From Panonychus citri (lineage: Eukaryota > Arthropoda > Arachnida > Trombidiformes > Tetranychidae): a DNA stretch of 64,000 nucleotides. A model generated the notes under the pieces. It made no database searches. It saw nothing but the letters and a program-made list of their open reading frames with translations, and was not told where the DNA came from. Below are positions 12,601 to 25,400 of this stretch, one piece after another. Both the position numbers and the translations under genes were made by a program. Where the stretch lies: assembly GCF_014898815.1 (NCBI RefSeq), contig NW_026515545.1, forward strand, positions 620,001 to 684,000. The letters are read 5' to 3'. Every line of letters starts with the position of its first letter. Within the stretch, counting starts at the first letter, position 1.

Positions 12601-15600
12601 TTATCCACTGTAGTTCGAGTTAAGGCTAACAACAAATCTCCAAAAATAATTTGAAAGAAAATAATGCGTCTGAATCATCCTCACCTAACCTAACCCCTCG
12701 CCGATCCATTCGAATCAGAAACGTACCAATGAGATTTTCACCCGTGTTATTGATTAGTCTCATAGCATTAACCACCCTCTCACCCCCGATCAGTGAGTCA
12801 GTGTCGACCAAGTCCGATCTGATCATCTGGAGAACGTCTAACACCGCCCCTGTTAATGGTTCAGTTGGAGTTGACATAAACACGAAATCTTCATCACCTT
12901 TTTCACCTTTAGTCCAGTCAATTATTTGCGCTAGATTTGACCACGAGTTTCTACATCGCTGGTGGCTTTATAAACCAGTTTTCTCACACAAAACTTAGAA
13001 ATGTTTACCAGTGTCAACGATCAAGTAATTGCCGAACAACAGTTGATAAGATTTGAAAGATTTATCATCCTCAGTATCAAAAGAAGAAGCCAGTCGAAAC
13101 GATCAACCCATCCTCACAAGATTCCATCCAATTAGCCCGTCGTCGTTTAATTAGATCCATCCCAAGATTCGATTTTCCTCCTCCACCACCAGTTTTGTCC
13201 GTCTGAATAGGCATTATCATCATCCAAGTAGCGTTAGTCCACATTACCAAGTCATCCACATTGCCTAGTTATTGTTAGTCCACGTTACCAAGTCATCATC
13301 CACCTCTGCGTACCATAAGTCCACCTTTCTAATCATCATTAGCCTCTAGGTACCGTTAGTCCATATTTCCGAGTCATCATTATCGTCTAAGTATGGTTAG
13401 TCCACCTCACCCAGTTCTCATCATCGTCTAAGTATGGTTAGTCCACCATTTCGAGTCATCATCATCGTCTAAGTATGGTTAGTCCACCTTTTTCAATCAC
13501 CATCATCGTCTATGTATCGTTAGTCCACATTTCCTACTCATCATTAGCCTCTAAGTATCGTTAGTCCACCTCACCCAGTTCTCATCATCGTCTAAGTATG
13601 GTTAGTCCACAATTTCGAGTCATCATCACCTTCTGAGTGTCGTTAGTCCAAGTATTCTAGGTTACTCTCATAAGTTTATTATTGTTAGTCCAAAAGGAAA
13701 AGGAAGTCAACAGTTAATTAAATTCAAATTCAAAAGAAAAATTTATTGAATCAATCAGTAGAATTTATTCCAAACTTTTTGGAGAGAGGGAATCATCCCG
13801 TTGCAATTAGGAATTTTCCTTGCATGAGAGTGGACCAGGTGAGAAATTAAGTTTTTCCACCGTTTAGGCTCTTTCACCTTAAAACAATAAGGGCAAAATC
13901 GACATTTTAAATGATCCTGAGCGGTTGAAAACCCGACCCAGAACCCATAGTGCGGAGTGTTAATCAGCTCAGATAATAAGCGATTAATGAAAGGATATGG
14001 GTTATTGGTTAGTCGCCTGCGAATATGGACTAATGCTGGAAACTTCAGGTCAAAAATTTCTCCCTCGTTCATTTTTTTTAATAAAATAGTTGGGTGTGGA
14101 AAATTATCATCATCATCAACATCATTTTCCTCCAATTTATTATCTCCCTTTCCTTCATCCTTATGATCCTTTTCATCCCTATCTCCATCCTCATCCTTAT
14201 CAGCATCTTCCTCTTCATCATCTCCCTCCTCTAAAAAAATCATGGATTCACAAAATGCCTCGACATCTGTAGCAATGGGTGACATTCTATTCATTGTAAT
14301 GACCGCGCGTAAATATTCATTGGAGTCAGAAATAGAAGCAAATGTTTCCATCATCGCCCTAACCTCAGCCACACACTAACATACAATAAGAAAGAAAAAT
14401 AGAAGAATAACAAAACAAAATTAATATGAATCTACATAAGAAAATGAGTAAGAAGTTTCTTTTTTTTACCTGTAGAAAATCGGAGTAAACCTTTGCCGAC
14501 ATGGTGAAAGTAGAAATAGAAGAAAAAAAAATTTTTTAAGGTAATAAGAGATGAAAATTTTGAATAAGAAACAAATAAAAAAAAAAACTCAATAATCAAA
14601 ATAAACAAAAAAAAAAAAAATTTTTAAGATGAATAATGAAGGCGAATAAGAAGAAAAAGTTGTGTTATTGTTGTTGCAAATAGAAAGACGGAAACAGAAA
14701 TGACCCCATAGTTGTTGTTAACTACGACCGAACGGTTGAGCGATCTATCGCAAGCTTCGATAGTATTGACCCAAAAAAAAAGTTAGTTTCGTTAATTTAG
14801 TTAAATTAGTTAATTGTTCCTCAAGAGGCTTCGGACTAACTAGAAGGGGTGAATGTAATGATCCAAAAATTAAAAGGTTATCGAGAAAATTATCTAATGT
14901 TGATTTAGGTGTTCACTTAATTAGTTAGTCCAAAGTCGCTTTTAATTAAGAAATTGTTACGAGAAAAACAAACAAAGATCAAGGTGATAATGAAGGTAAA
15001 AGTCAAAGTACCACGAATTGTCGACAGAGAAAATAGAAAGAGAGAAAAATTTCATATAAAAATAAGGTTGAATAACCAGTATAGTTAGTCTGGTTGTGGT
15101 CCCGATCTTAGTTGAAATTGGTTTGTGTGTGAGTATCCTCATCAAAGTGAAACGAAAAATTGTAATTTGTTTAATATCGAAATTGAGAAGAAATTAAAGT
15201 TTGTGTTAAGTGAAAATAAATCAATTTCAAATTTCATCATCAACCTCAACTTTTACAATATCATGATGATAATAATGAAGAAAATTAATGAATCAGAATC
15301 AAAGTTAATCATCTGACTCGAAATCAATCATGATAAAGTTAAAAGTTGACAAACATGATTAAACTGAATCAATTAGCTTCAACAATTAATCATCTTGCTG
15401 ATTTTAGCTATTGGATTTTGATTAAACTAATCAGGAAAAGTTTAAAAAAGTTCAATTGAAAAACTCAGAGTAAATCTGATTGTGTGGAAGAAATTTTTCC
15501 ACCATGAAAACCAATAGATATAACTTTATATTCAGAGAAACAGATCCATCTCATTCATGCGCGAGGATGAATTCAATATCATGGTTGTTCATCATGAAGA

Positions 15601-15647
15601 TGAAGAGACAATAATAATAATTTCATTTCAACAGTGAGACTCATCTC

Positions 15648-15713
<66 letters not shown>

Positions 15714-18700
15714 TCATAAAAAAATAAATAGAACATGAGATTTTCTCTGTGAACATAATCTCCAACTATTCACCCTCAAGGCAGTAAAATATTGATATAT
15801 ACTCATCAGAGCATTTATCAGAATACTAATAATGGATAAACATCACGAAGAGATGAAAACAGTTTCCATGAAATTATTGCGATTCTGTAATATTTGTTTT
15901 CTCTCGAATTTTCTGTTTTTTTTGTTCTATTGAACATAATCTTCATCTTTTAATAATAGACAAGATATGATGATGATGATTAGGGAAATATAAGCTTGAT
16001 AAATTTCTCTCCTCTCATTGTATCAACACATAATAACCATTCCAACTTATCATTCAATAGCCTGAGGGCTTCAGTATTCATGTATACTCATTATCCTTCA
16101 ACTTATTACATTTCCAATTGTGATGATTGATTATTAATTATTATCAATAACTAATTTATCTTGATATCAATTACGACAAATACTAATTGATTAAAGTTGT
16201 TTTCGCTTTTATTTAATCAATTGAATGATTAGAAAAAGAATAACAATAAAAGAGAAAGAAAAAGAGACTGAAAGTTAATCCATTTTTGTTTTCGTTTTCT
16301 CGATTTTCTAATTCATGTTCGAACGTTCATGTCCAATGTCCGCTATAATGGACATTCAATGTTGATTCTGAGAAACAATGAGGTGATAATACTTAATCTA
16401 CACCCTGGGAACTTGATGTGTTAAATGTTTATCTTTATTTTTCTTTTAGTGTTATGGTTATATTGAATTCTGTTGAAATGATTTTGGTGATAATGCTCAT
16501 TGGTTATATTGAAAGTCACTGAATTGATTATCATTTGTGTTGGTCAACTTTTCTTCAAGATTAAATCACAACTATCACAAGGAATTAGAAACACATCCAT
16601 TAAAGTTAATTGTCCATTTATGGATAAAGTTTGTTTTTCAATCTAAATTAATCTGATAAATGTAACAATCAAATAGATAAACCAGTTAATGGTCAATGCA
16701 AACTAATAACAACTATCAAAATACTTGACCACATCAATTGATAATCTTTAATCACAACTTGTTATTATCACGTTTGCTGACTGTCACAATTTAATCAATC
16801 AGTTTTAATTTTCTTCCAATTTTGTCACTCTCTAAATATAATAATACAATTAAACTTTACATTTAAATTGTTTACCCTTAGGCTGAATTAGATCAGCAAA
16901 GTAATAGATAAACCTATGAAGCAAATCACCTAATTCACTAAATTATTAATAGAAATTTCAATTTCTATCTGGTAAAACTATTAAAAAGTTAAATTGTTTA
17001 TCGATCAGATAATAATAATCTCCAATGATTTAATGATTAAAAAAAGAGTATCAATCAATTTATCATCAAATAAATGACTAACCATAATTTGCTATTTTGA
17101 TTGTTAAGTTAACCACAATTTGGACAATCAAGTAATTGTTGAGTATATATTACATGTAAATATATTTTTCTGTATATTATGATAAAAAAAACTCTGCCGA
17201 TAATTAAAGTTATAATGATCAAGTAGATTTGATAGCAATTAAGTCAAAAGTCTCCATAAACAATCAATAAACAAAGATAATAATTTGTTGTTACAAGTTG
17301 ATTGTTAATAACGATGATAATTAAATGGATGAGTGAATAGAGTTAATTTTCAATTAAAGTGATTGCCGGATAATAATGCGATTTAGTTTACAACAAAAAT
17401 TATTTATATTATCTGTAAATCAGTGTAGCTTTTTTTTGTTTACATTAATCAAGTCAACCAATAATTGTAATTGCTGATTCAAGGATATGAAAGTTAATTA
17501 ACTTACCTGTAAGCCATATCATCATCTTCCCCACCCCATCCCCAATAGAGGTTTGAATAGCCATTTACCTGGACGAAATCAGCTTTGGTAATGGCGAAAA
17601 CTCCTCCAACCAAATAAGCGTACGGAAGACTAGGGAGTAAAAGAGGAGAGAAGCCAAGAAAAAACTTCGATAACAATAAAGTTCTAATTGGTGTATATTA
17701 ACAGCGATTAATAATGACAATTTGATTTTCTATTCATAATTTGAGAGAAAAAGTTATGTTGTTCCAATGTCATAATCATAATGGACAATTAACAACCGAA
17801 AACCATAATTGTGTTTATATGTAGATTTCTTTCAATTAGTTGAGCTGCTCGCTTATTAACTGCAATCAATTGTAATTGTAACCTTCAATTAGATTAAAAG
17901 TTGATGGAAAAGTTTTTTTGTATTTGTTTCAATAATACTAATCAGATGATTTGCATGTAAAATGTATTATCATAAGTGCTCAATGTACCGTTGATATTGT
18001 TGATATTCAATTTCTATCCACTTAATATGAAGAAAAAAATCATTATATTTATTACGATTCAATATCATGAGATTTTCATGGTTGGTCAATAGGTCAATAG
18101 AAAAGGTTAACAAGGGAGAGCAATAGAATGTGGAGATTTCATTTTTCAGTTTCCATGCCTGGAGGAATAATAATATTGAATAATTGGTCACTATTTATAT
18201 TCCTTATGAATGGACATTAGATTGGTAAATATCATGATGATACCATGATCTTTGTATTTGAAAATACAATTTTCATGATTATTTCTCTCTCTCTCTTTCT
18301 TTTCTGCCATTATGAAGATGGTCAGTTTACTAATTTCAATTGGATACCTGATATTATTGTCATGGTGTTTATTTCACTTATATGAAACATGATATATTTT
18401 TTCTCATGAATTGTACATGATCATAATAACTTATCATTTTTTGGATACTTACGAGTAATTAAATTTATCTACAGCAACGGACATATGACGAGGTTCAAAT
18501 GGACAAGAGTAAAGGTTCCTATCATCTTCAGGTATCAGGTCAACATCATGAAAGATGAAACAATGATAATCACTATCTTTTAAGGCTTCTTTAACACCGG
18601 CGTTCATGAGGACACCTTTATTGAATGTCTCATTCCCAGACTTGTCGATTAATATAAAGAAAAAAAGAGAAGAAAAAAGTTTCAGAACAGAATTTGAAAA

Positions 18701-19427
18701 GCGATATTTGGTCAATACATTGACTTTTAGACAACGAAAAAGTTCAGGCCACTACCGACCAAGTTCATTTGTTAAGCAAAAATATCAACTATTGTTATGT
18801 AAATTTGTTAATTTAAAATTGTTCCTCCAACTGTTAAACCTTAATTCACAATTAAGAAGGAAAATTGTTTGATTGTTGAAAAGTTTGAGAGTAAGTCGCT
18901 GTAAAGAAAATCGTAATTAATAATTAGGGTGAATTAAATAGTTTACAAACTTTGTTTTAACATTAATTATACTCTAATAATTTTAGACCATCATCATCAT
19001 AAGACCTTAATTGCTGTTCAAATGCTCAACTATTGTTGAAAATTAATTAGAGTTTTCTAAAAGTATTAGATTGTTGATAATGTTGTTCATTTAGCTCTAG
19101 TTATGTTAATTTGAAATTTTCTGCAACCAACAAGATTCAATGGTCAATTTAATTGCTTTTATTAATATAATAAACAATTACCTGTTCGATTACGTAAACT
19201 TTATAGTTTAATAACTGTCTCTGTAAGATCGGGTGAAGATGATGTAATAATATCCTAAGGTGTTCCAATCGATCCCGATAAGGTATAATTATGGCTACTC
19301 GATGACGAGCATTACAATGTTCTGGCTCCCATGAGCCACCCTGTTTAAGAGCAGTTGAATGCCATGTTGATTCATCTGAGGTCCAATCATTGGAATTTAT
19401 ATCAAGGTCAATTTTGATTCGACCCAC

Positions 19428-19475
<48 letters not shown>

Positions 19476-22400
19476 AAAAGGTAAATAAAAAGATTTAATT
19501 ATCTTATCCAGATTATCATAAGAATGAGATAAAATAATTCTCAAAATAGAAAGAAAGAACTGAATTGGAATCTAATAACGCTAAACTATAATCTGATTGA
19601 TTCCAACAATTTAATTTACCTTTTTCGATATAAGATAGTGTGAGATTAATTTCTAATAATTTTCAAATTGGATTATTTAATCAATCATTAGTTTTAATTA
19701 GTTGGATGATTAGCTTTGGATTTTTTTTTCTTGATATGAGTTATGATTAAGATTTACATTAGATCATAATTCTGGTATGAAATCGTTTATTATCAAATCT
19801 TATTGATGAAAATTAATGAGAAAAATTTTCCCCTTCATCTAGTTTTCAATCTACGATGATAATAATGATGATAATCCATTCATTAATTGAGAGAAAATAC
19901 TAATATCACAGTAATTAATCAATTAGATTAACAACCCTTATATTATAATTTGTGTGTACATTTGAAATTAATTGCAATCAGAATATTAATCAGTATGGTT
20001 TAATTAGTTTCCTCATCAGCGACAGGGGGACAACCTACCGACTAATTAAATCAATATTCATCACCATCATGATTTTTACTGAATTTTCCTCAGGTTTACC
20101 CTCGAAGGTTAAATAATTTTTTCGAGTAATTGAAAATTCTAATACAATTGAATCGTAGAGTTTAATTATCAGCAATAATCAATGAATATTTAAAAGGGTA
20201 AAAAATGATAATCATCTCAATTTAATAAATTGAATTATATATATGAAAAAAGTTCATCATGAATTGAGTGAATAGATGATTGTAAATATCAATGAAAAAC
20301 TGAATCATTTCAACCTCTTCAATTATGATTATCATTTGAAATGATAAATTGATAGAAAACTTTTTTCTTCACTTTTATCAAGCTCACATATCTCTAAGGA
20401 GGTGATACATGATACATGATCATTGAATTACATTGGGAATCTTAATGTATCATCTCTCCATCATCATCCACATCAACCAACTCTCACTCCCAGTAATAAT
20501 ATAAATGATTATTAAATCAATGGATCAAATAATATATCACCCAAATGAAATCATCTCATTTTTATTTTTCTCTCCTTGTGTCTTTACACTTACAATTAAA
20601 TCAACTGAAAAATTATCATGTGTCCAAATATTTGATGATAATCTTTTAGTTTTTCTTTTCATCATCATGTCAAGAGTTATCATCGATGATGATGTTACTA
20701 TTAAGATGATGATAATGTTAAGATTTTCTGATTCAATTGATTTGATAATGTAAAGTCAACAATTGTGATTCAAGTGTCTTATTTATGGCAATGGAAATGT
20801 AATTCTAATTGAAAATAACAAGAAAACTTTAAGTGTTTACATTGATATTAACAACAATCAATTGATCGTGGACACGATTTCAAATTATTTTCACTTTCAA
20901 GAGATGAATATAAGTGATGCGAGAAAAATATGACTGATGTAACGAGAATTGTTATTGAAATAGTTTGATTGAAATGTAATTGACAGGGATGGATTCAAGG
21001 GGAAGGAGATAAATAAGCTGAATCGATTGTAATCATTCAACTGAATCAATCATGAAGTGATTGAGGAATCAAGTGATGATTTAAATGGTGGACATTTTTT
21101 GCCGAGCAAATTATCATCTCCAATGATTGGTAAGAAGTGGAAGGTAGAGTAGAGAGGTGGAAAAGGATTAGATGGAAGTGGAAGGATAAAAAAGTCCACA
21201 CAATTTGTTCAATTATTTGTCTTTTCTCTCTTCATTTTCAGATACAATTTGTCACATCTAATTTAATAGTCTTCTTCATCCTCCCATACTGACTTTTCTC
21301 CTCATTCACTCTGTGAATAATATCTCACTTTCAAGAATAGTAAATGAGATTCAATCATTGTAATCAAATTAATTCCAATGGTATATATTCATTGGTGAAG
21401 GAATTTTCAAACTGAGTAAAGTTTCGAGTTTACATTTTCTCTCTTGTCATCACAAGAATCGTTTCCTATTGTCTCCAAGCTCGAGTAGAACCAGGAAACA
21501 AAACAGGAAGAACATTTTTCATTTTTAAATTGTATACAATTTGTCACTGTTATTCATTGATCTAAATTAGATACACAGAAATGAAACCTTTGTAAAAAAA
21601 AACTGAATCTAAATTGTTAATGATTACATAGACAATCAGGGTAATTGCATATTGATTCATGATCGATTTCAGTTTTTTATCACTGTTGTAGTTGTATTAT
21701 TCAGGTTTAATTGTGATCGTTTAAAGGTTAAATTTAGCATTCTAGGAATTGTAATCAGATTTAAATAATTCAATTTATGTATAAATTTGATCAGAAATTC
21801 AATGTTTATCATAATCTAGCCTCAACTCTCAACGATCAAGTCTGATTGAAAAGTTTTCTTCACTTTTTTATCATTATTATCATGAAATTGCTTCCGGGTT
21901 ATCATGATAAGCTTCAAAAGTCATGTTATATTTAATTCTGACAATTGTAACCCTTAACAACAATCAATAAATTTCTTTGATGATACGATTACCTCAAAGG
22001 GATTATCAAGGTTAAGGGACTTGATTGAGTGTTTAATATTATTTCAAAAGAAATAGAACTTTAGTTTTTTCTCCTTCTTCCTTTTTTTTCTTCCAAATGA
22101 TTCAATAAATTTCTCGCCTGATTTTAGAATTAAATCAAATCTTCAAGTTCTAAGCATTCTGATAGAATGGATTTAAAAACTCGATCTTCAAGTCATATTT
22201 TTCATCCCTCAGTTATTCCTAGTTCAGTAATAATAGAATAGTTCGAGGTATTTATAGCAAGAAGGGGAAATCATGATAAAGGTAACTGAGTACATGGCGA
22301 TGATTATGATGATAATGATCAAGATAATAGATGAAATGAGTCAGAAAATTAAGAAAGATGTGACAATGATGATGAGAATAAAGTTATCATTGTAGAGTCA

Positions 22401-25400
22401 ATAGAAATCCCTGGAACAGGAAAAAATGATGATTCTGTCTACTACAACTTAACGGTAGCAATTAGTTAACTAGATCAATATAAAAGCTCACGAATCATCA
22501 TCTATGAATTAGGAGATTGTCACAATTACAATTAGGATGCTGAAATCAAGATTTTTCTTTTAATGATTCATCAAGATAGTTAACCTGAATTGTTAGTTGA
22601 TTGATTAAGTTTATCTGATAAGTTGGGATTTTGAACCAATCTTACAGTTGAGAAACTTCATCATCATGTTCATGCATCTATTGGTTAGATATAAAATCAA
22701 ATTGATTATATTTGATGATATTCATCATTCAGATCATGATTTTCAAGTTTACTCAATTTCCATGGTAAATTATGTTTCAAAATAGATAAACTCAAGACCA
22801 GAATTATATTAATACACATGCATCTTCAAGTGAATATTATTGCCAACCAACTTGGAGAAATTTCTTATTATTATTGTCCAATCGATGATGATTATTGTTA
22901 TGAATGAAATTCTGATTATCAATGATGGTGAATGATGAATAGAATAGGAAAGTAGAAATATTTGCGGAAATGAGGTAAAAATGATTTACATCATGGAGAA
23001 ATATTCAAGTTCAATCAGAAGATGAAAATTCTGTAAAAGTAAATTTTCTCAGTAAATTCATGAATGGAAGGAAAGAAAATTTTCCAAAGAGTTTTGTAAA
23101 TGGAGTGATGAGTAAAAAGGAAGAAGATAAAATTTGAGAACTTGAATTACAAATGTAACTTTCATGAAGATTTCAAGAAGTGACTCAAGTGATTCAGATT
23201 CTAATTTTCTAACCCTGATCATGTCTACTCATAATTCAGAATGTTTCTCAATTAGTTCAATGTTGACATAAGAAATTAAATTAACATGGAAAACCTCAAA
23301 TTAATTTCATCTACTTATATAAAGTTAAGATCGTGAACATTTCATGATATTCACGATGATTCCTGAAATCATAATTGATTATTCACTGGGACTTGGATAA
23401 TCAATGAACGTAAATTAGATTATTATAAAGGTTAACTTTACTTGATTTGTTTACAAACTAATCATTAAGTGTGATGAAATTTAATCTCATGAAAAGAAGG
23501 ACTTTCTTAACTTTATATCCCATGAGGTTAATGATGATAATTATATTACTTGTTGTAAATAAGTTTTGATTGATAATCATGATAGTTATACAAGTATTAT
23601 GATATAATTGTTGATATAAGTTCAGAAAAAATTAAGGTCAGAATTGATCTAAATCACATCATCAACTGGCTAATTGTTTAGACTTATTAATAAATATTTC
23701 TAATCAATTAGAGACAGTTACAGAGATACAAAGTTAACAATCAAGAAATGGATAGAGAAAGATAATTAATAACTAAATGATAATAAGAGTGGGTGGGAAA
23801 ATTTTCTACAATTAAGTAAAAAAATAATAAGAAATCTATGATAATGATGCCCCGAGGGAATTTGAAAATTTAATATTATTCATTAATGAACAGTTCAAAG
23901 CTCATTAAAGAGATTTGATAATAGACTTGAAACCAATGATATTTAAAAGTAAATTAACTAAGTGATATTAAGATTATATTTCAACTAATATAATTCAAAT
24001 AGTTACAATTGTATAATCATGGCTCATGAGTTATATCTAATAATTTAACTCATGAAGACACAAGAAACTGAACCATGAAATAAATGATAACGAGAATGAA
24101 GAAACCATCATTTCCGTTGAAATCGAGGCGAGAAAAAAAATTTAACGAAAAACTATTTTACCGTTAGATAGATTCTTGAGTCATGGTGTAATTCACACCA
24201 TGGTTCTGATTCTCCGTGAATTCTGAGAGGGTTGAGTAATGTACATAATATATTAACCCCTGGCTAGATAATCTCATGAATGTCAGGATAAACTTATCTT
24301 GATATTAATAAGTTAACCTAATTTTCTGAGGCTCAAATTTGTTTCCATGTTACTCTCATTATGATAAAAGTTTATGATCCATAATAACTTTTTTTTTCAT
24401 TGTTTTCGTGACTCGAACCCAAAAACCCTGATCAAAGTGGTAGTAAGTACCAGCAATAGATCATGAAGAAATCATGAGAAAATTTAACCGATTCAAGTTC
24501 GAAGAGTATTAAATTAATTTGATTCCGAAAAGAAAAAAAGTTGATGAGTTCAAATGAGTGAATGTGTATAAAAAAAAGTCAATTACATTTTCGTGAGTTG
24601 ATGAGTTTTTTTCATGTTCCTCTGAATTTTTCATGATCATAAATTTATACACAACGAAGATGATAAACAAAAGCAGAACTACAAAGACAAGGGTGTCATG
24701 TGTGTGGCATCTTCATGGGAAAATATTCCTCACGAAACTTTTCCTCTTTCGAACTTTCAATTTTCGAGTTTGAACACTTTAGTATTGTATCATCTTCAAC
24801 ATTGTAACTCTTTCGAAAACTTATTTATATGCAAAACTCTAACTGATTAACTGATTAATCTCATAGATTGTGTTCACTTTAGATGAACTCTTTTCAATTG
24901 TAATTGAAATAAAATCAATTGGATTAACATGTTGATCGTAAACAGTTTGATTACTAAGGAGTGGTTCATGTGATCATGACACTAATTTGTTTTCCGTTTA
25001 TATTGATTGTATTTATATGTTTTTTTTCATCATTTGGTATGAAGATAATTCCTAAGGATCATCATGAAAGATAAATGAAGATTAAGATTGATTCATTTAT
25101 GGCAGAGAAAGACAGATTAATCAACTTTTAAATACATTGACTAAACGAAATTGAGATTTACTATTAATGTCAAATCATTGATGATGGTAAATGATTAAAT
25201 CATAGATTCATCAAGGAAAGATAATTAATCTTATGTGATAACCTTATTTTTTTACCAAATATATACTCAGGTTAATCTTCAACGGTTCCATTGAATTTAC
25301 CATCAATGGATAGATGTTTATAATCATGATATACTAATTATGATTGTAACATTTTGAGACAATTTATATTTATTTGTCCATATAATGTCCATTATGTTGG

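Larger units (their letters stand above)
9647..15257 (+). mobile_element. Ty3/gypsy-type LTR retrotransposon, internally deleted, with antisense cargo gene
   Basis: A 5.6-kb insertion bounded by the 4-bp duplication ATAT (9643-9646 and 15258-15261). Both LTRs begin TG and end CA (9647-10044 and 14854-15257) and differ at roughly 3-4% of positions, so the insertion is not brand new. Order inside: primer site matching the 3' end of tRNA-Gln, gag-protease ORF, remnants of pol and perhaps a third ORF, 41-bp tandem repeats, an antisense spliced gene, and a purine tract next to the 3' LTR. Reverse transcriptase, RNase H and most of integrase are absent, so this copy could move only with help. The Ty3/gypsy call rests on gag-zinc knuckle-retropepsin order, TSD length and an integrase-tail-like RRSIRIRN motif. 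It sits in intron 4 of the glycosyltransferase gene, opposite to that gene's direction. Confidence 0.92.
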
